Assembly: GCA_963843805.1 (NCBI GenBank)
Contig: CAWJLY010000008.1
Coordinates: 186,001 to 250,000 of the forward strand
Reading direction: 5' to 3'
DNA: 64,000 bases
From: Ideonella_A sp963843805
GTDB taxonomy: Bacteria; Pseudomonadota; Gammaproteobacteria; Burkholderiales; Burkholderiaceae_C
Part shown: in pieces, positions 19,534-28,056 of the stretch
Numbering within the stretch: the first letter of the stretch is position 1
Layout: each line of letters starts with the position of its first letter
Notes under the pieces: generated by a model
Told to the model about the DNA's origin: nothing
The model's database searches: none
The model's input: only the letters and a program-made list of their open reading frames with translations
Translations under genes and position numbers: made by a program

Positions 19534-20469
19534 TCAGACCGATGCGCCGCGCCCGCGCCGGTGCGGGTGCGCTGCTTCGGCTTCGCTGACGGCCCGGCCC
19601 AACTGCACCTGGCGCGCGAGCTCTGCGAGGACGATATCGATCAGGCGCGATTTCTCGCTGTCATGGCGCGACAACAGACCGAGCAGGCGAGGGGTCGACG
19701 GCGGATCGAGCGGAATGCGTTTGAGGTCGAGGGTGTGAGGCGGCGGCACGCAGCGGCGCGGCACGATCGATACGCCGAGGCCGTAGTGCACCATCAAGTC
19801 GATCGACTCGAGCGTGTCCAGCTCCATGCTCTCGTGGACTCGAAGCTTGCGCTCCGCGAGCCATGCCTCGATCTGCTGGCCGACCCACGCTCGCCGGTTG
19901 AAACGAATGAACGGGTGGTTCTGCAGCAGCGCGCAGGCGTCGTCCTCAACCGCGTCGGGCGGCGCAATGACAATCAGTTCTTCTTCGGCAAAGACCCGCC
20001 AGTACAGGTGGCCGTACAGGTTGGCCGGCCAGCTCAGAATCGCTGCATCGAGAAAGCCGCGGTCCACCTGCGGCAGCAATTCGGACGACAGCCCGGGAAC
20101 GATCCGGATATGCAGCCCGGCGTAAGCCTCCCGCAGCGCCTTGACCGTCCTGGGAATCAGGCCGGTCATCGTCGTCGGCACCGCTCCGATGGTGATTTCA
20201 TCGTGCAGCGTGAAATCGCCAGCCAGCGTGCCGATCATGCCTTCGTAGGCCTTGACCACATCGCGCGCCTTCGGCACCAGCGTGTAGCCCAGCGGGGTCA
20301 GTTCGGGCGTTCGCTTGTTTCGATTGAACAGTGCCACCGCGAGCTCGGTTTCCAGGGCCTTCATCTGCTGGCTGACGGCGGCCGGCGTCAGATAGACCGC
20401 CGCCGCCGCCTTCGCGAAGCTGCCCAGTTCCGCGATTGCGATGAGGGTTTTCAGTTGCCGCAGCGACAT
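19534..20469 (-). CDS. LysR-family transcriptional regulator
   Basis: This 311-residue regulator has the winged helix-turn-helix right at the N-terminus (SLRQLKTLIAIAELGSFAKA) and LTPAAVSQQMKALETELAVALF after it. A substrate domain runs from about residue 92 (DEITIGAVPTTMTGLIPRTV). It is on the same strand as, and just downstream of, the tctC-like gene at 20.6 kb. It is therefore a candidate regulator of the long carboxylate operon that reads toward it, responding to a transported acid or a metabolite. Confidence 0.92.
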   Translation of the reverse strand: MSLRQLKTLIAIAELGSFAKAAAAVYLTPAAVSQQMKALETELAVALFNRNKRTPELTPLGYTLVPKARDVVKAYEGMIGTLAGDFTLHDEITIGAVPTTMTGLIPRTVKALREAYAGLHIRIVPGLSSELLPQVDRGFLDAAILSWPANLYGHLYWRVFAEEELIVIAPPDAVEDDACALLQNHPFIRFNRRAWVGQQIEAWLAERKLRVHESMELDTLESIDLMVHYGLGVSIVPRRCVPPPHTLDLKRIPLDPPSTPRLLGLLSRHDSEKSRLIDIVLAELARQVQLGRAVSEAEAAHPHRRGRGASV

Positions 20470-20617
20470 CCGGCAATCGACATCAGGTCTGCACTACCGG
20501 CAGCACGCAGCCGGGCCGCGGAGCGTGCTCCCGGAGCGGCAGCGGCCGTCACGGCCGCAGCCCGGCCAATGCGCTGGGGCGGAACGTCGTCGGACATGCC
20601 CGAAGGCGTCGATCTGC

Positions 20618-21607
20618 TCAGTTGAGCGACAGCTTGCGATTGGCCACCACCTTGCCCCAGCGCAGCAATTCGGCGTCCATCTGCTTGGCGAAGTCGGCCG
20701 AGCTGCTGGCTACCGGGCTCATGCCCAGCACATACAGGCGCGCTTTCATCTCGGTGCTGGCCATCACCTTGGCGGTATCACTCTGCACCTTGGCGACGAT
20801 CTCGGGCGGCGTGCCCGCCGGCGCCAGCAGCCCGAACCAGCCTGCATACTCGAAACCAGGCAGCGCACTTTCAGACACCGTGGGCACGTCGGGCAGCTGC
20901 GGTGAGCGCTGCTTGCCGGTGACGGCCAGCGCACGCAGCCGACCGTTGCCGAGCAGCGCCGAGGCGGCCGCGAAGTTGCCGACCATCAGCTGAACCTGGT
21001 CGCCGATCAGATCGGTATAGCCCGGCGCCTCGCCTTTGTACGGAACGTGGCTGATGTCGATTTTGGCCGTGTCGGCAAAGCTCTCGGCAGCCAGGTGCAC
21101 TTGGCTGCCCACGCCGGCCGAGCCGAAATTGAGCTTGCCGGGGTTGGCCTTGGCCATCGCGATCAGGTCTTTGATATTCTTGGCCGGCGAGTTCCAGGGC
21201 ACCACCACCAGCATCGGCCCGCTGGCAACGTTGGTGATCGGCACCAGGTCCTTGAGGGTGTCGAAAGGCATCTTCTTGTAGATGTGCGGATTGATGGTGA
21301 TACTGCCCGAGGCCAGCACGAGCGTATAGCCATCGGGCGCGGCCTTGGCCACCAGGTCGACGCCCAGGTTGCCACCGGCCCCGGCGCGGTTTTCGACCAC
21401 GATGGTCTGGCCCCACAACAGACCCAGTTGTTGCGCCAGCATCCGGGCCACCACGTCGGTCGATCCGCCGGGCGCAAACGGCACAACCAGTCGAACCGGC
21501 TTGGACGGCCAGCTCGACTGGGCGGCGGCCGGGATGGCGGTCAGCAGTGCGAGGCTTGCAGCAGTGGCCAATGCCAAACGGCGGCTGAGGATACGGGGCT
21601 TGATCAT
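20618..21607 (-). CDS. TctC/Bug-family tripartite tricarboxylate transporter receptor
   Basis: This 329-residue periplasmic receptor has a clear signal peptide (LALATAASLALLTAIPAAAQ). It carries the family motif SKPVRLVVPFAPGGSTDVVAR at about residues 36-56, and GYTLVLASGSITINPHIYKKMPF further on. No tctAB permease genes are nearby. It sits downstream of the fumarase/succinate dehydrogenase-like operon on the same strand, so a C4-dicarboxylate or related ligand is plausible but unproven. A 353-base gap separates it from the TauE gene, so it may have its own promoter. Confidence 0.92.
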   Translation of the reverse strand: MIKPRILSRRLALATAASLALLTAIPAAAQSSWPSKPVRLVVPFAPGGSTDVVARMLAQQLGLLWGQTIVVENRAGAGGNLGVDLVAKAAPDGYTLVLASGSITINPHIYKKMPFDTLKDLVPITNVASGPMLVVVPWNSPAKNIKDLIAMAKANPGKLNFGSAGVGSQVHLAAESFADTAKIDISHVPYKGEAPGYTDLIGDQVQLMVGNFAAASALLGNGRLRALAVTGKQRSPQLPDVPTVSESALPGFEYAGWFGLLAPAGTPPEIVAKVQSDTAKVMASTEMKARLYVLGMSPVASSSADFAKQMDAELLRWGKVVANRKLSLN

Positions 21608-21960
21608 GCGGTGGTTCCGATCGGGTCAAAGGTGGGTGGTGATCGTCGTGGTGCAGCCGGTTCAGCGAGATGGCCAGGCTGCAACTCAGCGCCAATCGAT
21701 CAACTCGGCAAATCCAGTCGATGCATGAGCCCAAGGAAGGGCCGACTTCGATCAGCAGCAGACGTGGCACACCGGGACTGAGCATCGCGACAGCTTGATT
21801 GACTGCCGTTTGCCTGGCTGCGGCGAGATGCATTTGGCGCCGAAGGATAAGCTTACGCAAGCTAATATTAATCGACGACTAATCAAGAAAATGTTACGAC
21901 CAGACCATCGATGCTGTCTCTGGGTGGATACCCTGCAAATCCGGCAACGCCGCTGCCTGA
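21608..21960. other. Intergenic region upstream of the second tctC-like gene
   Basis: No gene is seen. The stretch 21849-21900 is much more AT-rich than its surroundings and contains GCTTACGCAAGC and a TAATATTA core. It is the best candidate here for a promoter/operator of the tctC-like gene, which starts at 21607 and reads leftward. Confidence 0.4.
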
Positions 21961-22692
21961 TCAGAACATCAGCGACAAACCGGAAATCAGAAACAGCACG
22001 AGGATCATTTTGCGGAAACCGTCGTCGCTGACCCGGTGAAACAGTCTGAAGCCCCACCAGCCGCCGACCACCAATGCCGGTATACACAGCAGGACATCAC
22101 GGCCGGTGCGCATGTCGAGGCCGCCGACTCCCCCGAGCCAGAACAGCGTCACCGCATGGACGATCAGGATGTAGGGCTGGAATACGCCGCGCTGCTCGGA
22201 CTTGTTCCAGCCGCGCAGACCACACCAGATCGTCGGGAAAAGGCCATTGAGGCTGGTTGAACCCCCCATGAAGCCACCCAGCAGGCCGACGGCGGAGTCG
22301 GCGATGCGGCCGCCGACCGGGCTCAGTCTGACCACCGGCATGGTCGGCCGGCGCAGCATGTAGACGCTGTAGAAAAGCAGCAGCGCGCCAACGCCGCGCC
22401 GCAGCAGTTCGGGATCCATGTGCTTCAGCGAGGCCACGCCAATCGGCACACCGACCATCGCGCCGGCCAGAAATGGCCACAACAGCTTCGGCTTGAGCTC
22501 TTGCCGCAGGCGCCAGACCATTGCCAGATTCAGCAGCATCGAGCAGATCACGACCAGTGGCACGACGCGGTCAGGCGGCAGAACATGCAGCCAGATCGCC
22601 GATCCGATCAGTCCGAATGCAAATCCGCTGCTGCCCGCGACCACCGAAGCCAGCAACGCGCCGACCAGCACCACCGCAATGTCAAAGGTCAA
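21961..22692 (-). CDS. TauE/SafE-family membrane permease (sulfite exporter type)
   Basis: This 243-residue protein is almost entirely membrane helices (about seven to eight). It shows the TauE/SafE pattern of a glycine-rich first segment (VVAGSSGFAFGLIGSA) and a second repeat with VGLLGGFMGGSTSLNG near residue 140. Characterised members export sulfite or sulfoacetate, or move other anions; many are unassigned. It lies downstream of the fumarase/sdh-like genes on the same strand, separated from the NIPSNAP gene by about 70 bases. Confidence 0.88.
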   Translation of the reverse strand: MTFDIAVVLVGALLASVVAGSSGFAFGLIGSAIWLHVLPPDRVVPLVVICSMLLNLAMVWRLRQELKPKLLWPFLAGAMVGVPIGVASLKHMDPELLRRGVGALLLFYSVYMLRRPTMPVVRLSPVGGRIADSAVGLLGGFMGGSTSLNGLFPTIWCGLRGWNKSEQRGVFQPYILIVHAVTLFWLGGVGGLDMRTGRDVLLCIPALVVGGWWGFRLFHRVSDDGFRKMILVLFLISGLSLMF

Positions 22693-22760
22693 CTGGCGCG
22701 ATCCGCGTTTTCGAACGGACGAGCAATGTCACCCCGAGCATCCCTGCAGCGAGCGCCTGT

Positions 22761-23087
22761 CTATTTTTCGCCACCGATCGGGCTGAATGGCGCGGGTATC
22801 AGGATCTTGTTCTCGATCGACATCACCAGCGGGCGCATCTTCTGCGCATAGGATTGCCAGGCGTCGCTGGCCTGCAGTTCGGCGCGGCGCCGGAACCGGT
22901 CGTCCATCGAGCTGTAGCCCCACATGTGGACGACCTGATTGAGCGGCCCGATATCGCTGTGGAAATAGCCGATCAGGTGGCCGAGAATCCGGGTCTGCAC
23001 TTCCAGACCCTCCTCCTCGTAGAGCTTCAGAAAGGTCGAGACCTTGCCGTTGTACAGGGTGTAGGTGCGTTGATCGATGAACAGCAT
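22761..23087 (-). CDS. NIPSNAP-family protein
   Basis: This is a 108-residue dimeric alpha-beta barrel protein. It begins with the family-typical MLFIDQRTYTLYNGKVSTFL and contains LGHLIGYFHSDIGPLNQVVHMW, then SSMDDRFRRRAEL, a layout characteristic of NIPSNAP proteins. Bacterial members are often encoded next to catabolic genes; their biochemical role is unclear. It is 61 bases downstream of the fumarase beta gene and likely in the same transcript. Confidence 0.9.
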   Translation of the reverse strand: MLFIDQRTYTLYNGKVSTFLKLYEEEGLEVQTRILGHLIGYFHSDIGPLNQVVHMWGYSSMDDRFRRRAELQASDAWQSYAQKMRPLVMSIENKILIPAPFSPIGGEK

Positions 23088-23148
23088 GGCATCTTTCGGG
23101 TCGTTGGCAGGCTGTCAGGCCGGGCTTGCGGCGCGACGAGACCTGGCT

Positions 23149-23823
23149 TCAGATCAGCTCGTCCTTGCGGTCGTCGGTTTCGCCATAACGCTTCAGCGCC
23201 GGCGCCTTCAGACCCTCGTAGAGACGGGCGAATTCGGGATTGATGTGCTGGGCCTGCTGCTCGAACAGGCTGTTGCCGTCGATGTCGCTCTCGACCAGGA
23301 AGGGGCCGAAATTTTCGACCTCGAAGATCCACAGCGCCTGCGCCGTGCCGAGCTCCTCCGACCAGACGGCATCCCGGACCTTCTTGATGCCACGGCCGAG
23401 CAATGCACCCGTGCCATAACCGATGGTGGTCAGGTAGACGGCGCCGGCGGGAACGAACAACGCCTTGTAATCGGCTTCGGACATGCCGCCCTTGCCGATG
23501 ATGACTTTCGCTCCGGAGTAGGCGAACCAGTCCTTCATCCACTTGGAGAAACGGAAACTGGCGGTCGCCGTGACACCACCGACGTTGTAGCTGCCATCGG
23601 CCTCGATCGCAGCCGCCGGTGAACAATGAAAATTGACGTTGCTGACCGATGGCAGATCGACAGGCAGCGTCTCGCCCTGTTCGAGAATCCGCTTGTAGAC
23701 CCCTTCCCGACCGGTGTAGACCACGCCGTCGAGGTAGACAACGGTGCCGATCTTCAGCTTGGCAAGGTCCTCCGCCCTGACCGGCGTCTGCAGACGCACG
23801 GTGGTGAACTCATGTTTCATCAT
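23149..23823 (-). CDS. Class I fumarate hydratase/L-tartrate dehydratase beta-type subunit
   Basis: This 224-residue protein is the C-terminal-type half of an iron-sulfur hydro-lyase that adds or removes water on a C4 (or similar) dicarboxylate. It has the family's TPVRAEDLAKLKIGTVVYLDG near the start and the active-site region FSKWMKDWFAYSGAKVIIGKGGM. GAVYLTTIGYGTGALLGRGI follows. The chosen ATG (23823) overlaps the alpha-subunit stop as ATGA. Whether the substrate is fumarate/malate, tartrate, mesaconate or another acid cannot be told. Confidence 0.92.
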   Translation of the reverse strand: MMKHEFTTVRLQTPVRAEDLAKLKIGTVVYLDGVVYTGREGVYKRILEQGETLPVDLPSVSNVNFHCSPAAAIEADGSYNVGGVTATASFRFSKWMKDWFAYSGAKVIIGKGGMSEADYKALFVPAGAVYLTTIGYGTGALLGRGIKKVRDAVWSEELGTAQALWIFEVENFGPFLVESDIDGNSLFEQQAQHINPEFARLYEGLKAPALKRYGETDDRKDELI

Positions 23824-24779
23824 GCTGTTGCTGCTGCCGCCGTCGGTGTCCATTCGATCGTCTCCCTTCTCATGTAGGGTGTGAACCATTGCGGATCGGT
23901 GCGGAATTCCGCGCGTCCGTCAGCATGGATGCGAACCGTCGCGCGGCGCGACGACAGGCAGAAGGTGTGCACGCTCATCGGCATGCCGCCGGTGTGGGTG
24001 TAGCCGACCTCGATGTGGCAATCGGCAACCATCGATTTGCCGACAAACCCCATCGCACCCATGCCGATGTTGTTGCCGAGTTCCTGCAGCTCGAGCTCGA
24101 GTGCGGCGATCTTCGGATCGGGGTTGCGGTCGCCGACGATGCGCAGACAGGCCGCCTGCTTGCCGAGCACCATCGTCGTGTCCTTCGAGCCACCGAGGCC
24201 GATGCCGACGATGGCCGGCTGGCAAGCCAGGCCGCGCTTGCCGAACGAGACCAGCGTATCGAGCAGAAAGCGCTTGATGCCGTCGATGCCGTCACCCGGA
24301 AACAGCATCCGGTAATCGGTGCCGAACAAGCCACCCTTGTGCACGGTGGTGATGTCGATCCAGTCGACATCGGGCTCGAAACTCCAATCGATTTCAGGTG
24401 CGTTGATGCCGACGTTGTTGTTGTGGTCGGTGCGCCACAGCGGGTGCACCCGGTTCGGACGCAGCGGAATGTCGTGGGTGGCTTCGGCCGTCGCCGTGCG
24501 CAGGGCCTTCTCGAGGCCGATGAAGCCGCCCTCGATGCGGCTGTCGTTGCCGACCTTGACGTAATAGCGCGGCAGGCCGGAATCGGCACACATCGGACGG
24601 CGGTCGGCGGTGGCCGCATCCCAGTTCTGCATCATCACCTTGAGGACGAAGCGCGACAGGTCGCCCGGCTCCTTGTCGGCCATGGTGCTGACGCCGTTGC
24701 GGTAGTCGGGTGGAATGTCGATGGCGGCCTTGGCCATGATGGTCTTGGCGGCCGCGTGGATGGCTTGGTATTTGATCAT
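23820..24779 (-). CDS. Class I fumarate hydratase/L-tartrate dehydratase alpha-type subunit
   Basis: This 319-residue subunit binds the catalytic [4Fe-4S] cluster. Candidate ligands are the cysteines in RPMCADSGLPRYYVK (near residue 64), KRGLACQPAIVGIGLGGSKD (near residue 190) and ADCHIEVGYTHTGGMP (near residue 265). Other landmarks are NRVHPLWRTDHNNNVG and the GNNIGMGAMGF turn. It lies eight bases downstream of the flavoprotein gene and overlaps the beta subunit by four bases. The arrangement fits a multienzyme operon moving between succinate-, fumarate- and malate-type acids. Confidence 0.92.
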   Translation of the reverse strand: MIKYQAIHAAAKTIMAKAAIDIPPDYRNGVSTMADKEPGDLSRFVLKVMMQNWDAATADRRPMCADSGLPRYYVKVGNDSRIEGGFIGLEKALRTATAEATHDIPLRPNRVHPLWRTDHNNNVGINAPEIDWSFEPDVDWIDITTVHKGGLFGTDYRMLFPGDGIDGIKRFLLDTLVSFGKRGLACQPAIVGIGLGGSKDTTMVLGKQAACLRIVGDRNPDPKIAALELELQELGNNIGMGAMGFVGKSMVADCHIEVGYTHTGGMPMSVHTFCLSSRRATVRIHADGRAEFRTDPQWFTPYMRRETIEWTPTAAAATA

Positions 24780-24786
24780 CTGATCC

Positions 24787-26535
24787 TCATGCTGCGGCTT
24801 GAGTCATCGCCGGGATTGTTTCGTCGAGCAATGACTCGCCAGGTTTGACGATGGTGAACCTGACCTGCTCGCGCGTCACCGAAAGCACTTCATCGGCCTG
24901 ACGCGTGACCGTGAAGTAGGAAGCGTTCATGTCGCCGGGTTCGAGAAAGTCCTCGCGGTAGTGTGCGCCGCGCGAGTTCTCGCGCGACAGCGCGGCCTGC
25001 GCGATGGTCTCGGACACCTCGATCAGGCTGCGGGTATTCAGCCAGTCGTGCCAGGTCAGGTTGAAGGACTTGTCGCCATCGGGCAGGCCCGTCGCCAGCA
25101 GTTCGGCCTTCAGATCGCGTACCGCGGCAAGCCCCTTGACCAGTCCGCTGGCATCACGCATCACGCCGACATCGTCCCACATCACATCCTGCAGACGTTC
25201 CCGCAGCGGGTGCACCTTGCCGGTCGGCAAACTGAACGGCAGCATGGCCCTGGCGATCTCGGCTTCGACCAAGGCCTCGTCCGGATCGATCAGCGAGCGT
25301 TGCCTGACCACATGGGCAGCCATCTCTTCGCCGGCCACACCACCAAACACAGTCGAATTGGCAACCCCGTTGCCACCCAGTCGATTCGCGCCATGCGCGC
25401 CACCGGCGTCCTCACCGGCGACAAACAGGCCGGGCAGTTCGGTTCGCGTGTCGGGCTCGCAGACCACGCCGCCCATGAAATAGTGCGCGGTCGGCACCAC
25501 CTCGACCCGGCCGCCGGCGAGATCGAAACCACAATCGGCGCAGCGCTTGACCATGCCGCTGAATTTCTTGCGAACGCTGTCGGGGCCGAGGTGACCCATC
25601 GCAATGTAGACGCCGCCGTTCGGTGTGGTCCGTCCGGCCCGCATCTCGGCATAGATGCCACGGCTGACGATGTCGCGCGTCGCCCGCTCACCGGCCGGGT
25701 CGTAATCGAACATGAAGCGGCGCCCGTCGCCATCGAGCAGATGACCACCGGCACCACGCAGACCCTCTTCGAGCACGGTACCGGTCATCCGGGTGTGCTT
25801 GCCGGCCAACAGACCGGTCGGGTGGAACTGCACCATCTCCATGTCGCGCAGCGGCAAACCCAGACGCAGCGCCATCGCCAGGCCGTCCATGCTCTTGTCG
25901 CCAGACGGCGTGTTGTAGCGGTACATGGTCGGACCGCCACCGGTGGCCAGCAACACGGCTTTCGCTCGAACGAGGCGGAATACGCCGCGCCGGGTATCGA
26001 TCAGCAGCACCCCGGCCAGCGCATCACGCGCCGGGTTCGGAATCAGCGCAATCGCCCGATGTTCTTCCATCCGCTCGACCGGCAGCGCAAGCACCTGCTC
26101 CATCAGCCGGTTGATGATCTCGATGCCGGTCAGGTCGCCCTTGTGCACCGTGCGGTCGAAAGTCTGGCCGGCAAACGCCTTGTGGTGCAACGAGCCGTCG
26201 GCCTGTCGATCGAAGAAGCAGCCGAGTTCGTTCTCGAGTTCCTGGACCCGGGTGACGGCGGTCTGGCAAAGCTTCCAGGCCATGTCCTGATTGGGCAACC
26301 ACTTGCCGCCATGGATGGTGTCCATGAAATGGCGCTCGACCGAGTCGCCCGGCGACAGCGCGACGTTGTAGCCGCCCTGCACCATCCGGGTACAACCGCT
26401 CTTGCCCATCAATCCCTTGACCGCGACGGTGACCTTCAGCGCCGGGTTGGCCTTTTTCGCATGCAGGGCAGCGAACAGACCGGCACCGCCCGAGCCGAGG
26501 ATCAGCACATCGGTGTCATGCCGTTCGAGTTTCAT
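24787..26535 (-). CDS. Succinate dehydrogenase/fumarate reductase flavoprotein subunit lacking the FAD-linking histidine
   Basis: This 582-residue flavoprotein has the dinucleotide motif DVLILGSGGAGLFAA at residues 9-23. Substrate-site elements are conserved: MVQFHPTGL near 235, EGLRGAGG near 260, VPTAHYFMGG near 355 and GANRLGGNG near 395. At the site where SdhA/FrdA carry the histidine that binds FAD covalently (SHT-x3-QGG), this protein reads SGCTRMVQGG, with Cys48 in place of histidine. FAD is therefore probably non-covalent. The stop/start overlap with the upstream membrane subunit indicates one operon. Direction of catalysis and exact substrate are open. Confidence 0.93.
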   Translation of the reverse strand: MKLERHDTDVLILGSGGAGLFAALHAKKANPALKVTVAVKGLMGKSGCTRMVQGGYNVALSPGDSVERHFMDTIHGGKWLPNQDMAWKLCQTAVTRVQELENELGCFFDRQADGSLHHKAFAGQTFDRTVHKGDLTGIEIINRLMEQVLALPVERMEEHRAIALIPNPARDALAGVLLIDTRRGVFRLVRAKAVLLATGGGPTMYRYNTPSGDKSMDGLAMALRLGLPLRDMEMVQFHPTGLLAGKHTRMTGTVLEEGLRGAGGHLLDGDGRRFMFDYDPAGERATRDIVSRGIYAEMRAGRTTPNGGVYIAMGHLGPDSVRKKFSGMVKRCADCGFDLAGGRVEVVPTAHYFMGGVVCEPDTRTELPGLFVAGEDAGGAHGANRLGGNGVANSTVFGGVAGEEMAAHVVRQRSLIDPDEALVEAEIARAMLPFSLPTGKVHPLRERLQDVMWDDVGVMRDASGLVKGLAAVRDLKAELLATGLPDGDKSFNLTWHDWLNTRSLIEVSETIAQAALSRENSRGAHYREDFLEPGDMNASYFTVTRQADEVLSVTREQVRFTIVKPGESLLDETIPAMTQAAA

Positions 26536-26876
26536 TGAAACGCCCTCATCAGAAAGCCGACTGCGAAGAAAAACGACACCCCGACCGCTGCCGCGGCCAA
26601 AGCCTTCTGGCGCGGATTCCAGGGCAGCAGTTCAAGCGCAAGCAGCCGCAGGCCACCGAACAGGTGCACCGCGAGCAGGAATACCAGGCCGAACTCGGAC
26701 AGCTTGAAAAAGACGTTGTCGGTCCAGCTCAAGGCATTGTCCAGCGCCTCGGGGCCGGTCAGGGCCAGTCCGAGCACGTAGAAGTGCGCGGGCAGAAACA
26801 AGGCCAGCCCGAGCCCCGAAAGCCGGTGCAGCAGGTAAGCCGTCCACAACGGATGTTTGCGATGCGGCCTGATCAT
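26532..26876 (-). CDS. Succinate dehydrogenase/fumarate reductase membrane anchor, cytochrome b-like
   Basis: This 114-residue protein has three membrane helices. It shows the SdhC-type motif HRLSGLGLALFLPAHFYVLG (residues about 16-35), whose histidines are candidate haem b or quinone-site residues. A further histidine lies in LLAVHLFGGLRLLALEL near residue 75. The ATG at 26876 overlaps the stop of the other anchor (ATGA), and its own stop overlaps the flavoprotein start. It anchors the enzyme to the inner membrane and carries electrons to or from quinone. Confidence 0.88.
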   Translation of the reverse strand: MIRPHRKHPLWTAYLLHRLSGLGLALFLPAHFYVLGLALTGPEALDNALSWTDNVFFKLSEFGLVFLLAVHLFGGLRLLALELLPWNPRQKALAAAAVGVSFFFAVGFLMRAFQ

Positions 26877-27205
26877 GATGCGACCACCGCAAACACCGCG
26901 CGACCACCGAGCACGAGCAATCCGAAACCGACCGCCAGTGTCACGATCTGCAGGGTAAGCCCCTTCAGCTTGAACCATTCTTCGGCAATCGCGCGAAAGC
27001 CGATCGCTGCGTGAATCGCGACTGCGAGGACGAACAGCCCGTAGAACAGCCCCCAACCGAGACTGCCACGCGTGCGCGACATGATTTCAGCGGCGCTCAA
27101 GCCACCTTGGATCGCATAGACGATCACGGCAAGATGGCCGAGCACCAGCGGCGCCATGATCATCGCCGTCAGACGCTGCAACAGGGAAAGGCGGACGCTG
27201 CTCAT
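26873..27205 (-). CDS. Succinate dehydrogenase/fumarate reductase membrane anchor, second subunit
   Basis: This 110-residue protein has three hydrophobic segments (IMAPLVLGHLAVIVYAI, FYGLFVLAVAIHAAIGF, IVTLAVGFGLLVLGG). Histidines within the first two are candidate haem ligands. It starts five bases after the iron-sulfur subunit stop and overlaps the other anchor by four bases. Two anchors plus separate FAD and iron-sulfur subunits give a complete four-subunit complex. Confidence 0.87.
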   Translation of the reverse strand: MSSVRLSLLQRLTAMIMAPLVLGHLAVIVYAIQGGLSAAEIMSRTRGSLGWGLFYGLFVLAVAIHAAIGFRAIAEEWFKLKGLTLQIVTLAVGFGLLVLGGRAVFAVVAS

Positions 27206-27209
27206 GGTG

Positions 27210-27935
27210 TCAGAGCTTTCCTTTGAGCGCCGCCATCAGCGTCTTGCGCTTCAGACCGGCAATCGACGCAGTCGGGTTCAGACCGACCGGGCAATAGGTC
27301 ATGCAGCTCTGGTGCGAATGACAGTTGTGGCAGCCGGCATCGACGGCCACGGCGCGCAACCGGGCGTCTTGCTGTCCGTCGCGAACGTCATTGACCAGTG
27401 TCCAGGCACGGTTCAATGCTGCGGGTCCGAGATAGTCGGGCTTGGCTTCGACGACATCACAAGCCGAATAACAGACGGCGCAGTTGATGCACTCGATGCC
27501 GGCATCAGCCAGCCGACGCTCTTTCGATTCGGGTGAGATCCGCTCGATCGGCTCGTCGCGCGTCCTGGTCGGATGGAAGACGCCCTCGGCCTTGATCCAC
27601 TTGGCGAAGAACTCCGACATGTCGCAGGCCAGATCCTTGATGACCGGCAGATTGCGCAGCGGCTCGATCGTCACCACATTCTCGGTGGCGACCTTCTTGA
27701 TGTGGGTGCGGCAGGTCCAGCGTGGCTCGCCGTTGACCTGCATCGCGCAGGATCCGCACATGCCCACCCGACAGGCAAAGCGGTAGCTCAGTTCGGGGGC
27801 GGCATTCTGCTGAATCCAGCTCACCGCATCGAGAACGGTCTGGCTCTCCTGGGCCGGCACCTCGTAGTGGACGAAGTCCCCTCCTGTGGCATCACCACGC
27901 CAGACGCGAACATCATAGGTCGCAAGGTTCGCCAC
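27210..27935 (-). CDS. Succinate dehydrogenase/fumarate reductase iron-sulfur subunit
   Basis: This 241-residue protein passes electrons between the flavoprotein and the membrane subunits. The N-terminal ferredoxin domain has the [2Fe-2S] cysteines in FACRVGMCGSCAMQVNG (near residues 53-69) and in PRWTC. The C-terminal domain has CINCAVCYSAC for the [4Fe-4S] cluster and CHNCHSHQSCMTYCPVGLNP for the remaining cluster. It is the first gene of the operon that runs leftward through the flavoprotein, fumarase and NIPSNAP genes. Confidence 0.94.
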   Translation of the reverse strand: MANLATYDVRVWRGDATGGDFVHYEVPAQESQTVLDAVSWIQQNAAPELSYRFACRVGMCGSCAMQVNGEPRWTCRTHIKKVATENVVTIEPLRNLPVIKDLACDMSEFFAKWIKAEGVFHPTRTRDEPIERISPESKERRLADAGIECINCAVCYSACDVVEAKPDYLGPAALNRAWTLVNDVRDGQQDARLRAVAVDAGCHNCHSHQSCMTYCPVGLNPTASIAGLKRKTLMAALKGKL

Positions 27936-28056
27936 TCATCGACTCCCGGTACACGCAAGGTTGCAATGCTTGAATGAGATTGAACAACGAAAGTCAATCT
28001 TAATCAATGAAGTAATTTTTTATGGTTTGTGAATATTTGCTTACCGACGCGGGCAT
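27936..28056 (-). promoter_or_regulatory. AT-rich region upstream of the sdh/frd-fumarase operon
   Basis: The 121 bases include an AT-rich stretch (27975-28035) with repeated short ATTGA/TCAAT elements, in contrast to the GC-rich surroundings. It should contain the operon promoter and any LysR site. No single -35/-10 pair stands out. Confidence 0.4.

Noticed and set aside
24961..26538. 525-residue plus-strand frame antisense to the flavoprotein
   Set aside because: No motif or start context; the minus strand encodes a clear SdhA/FrdA homologue.
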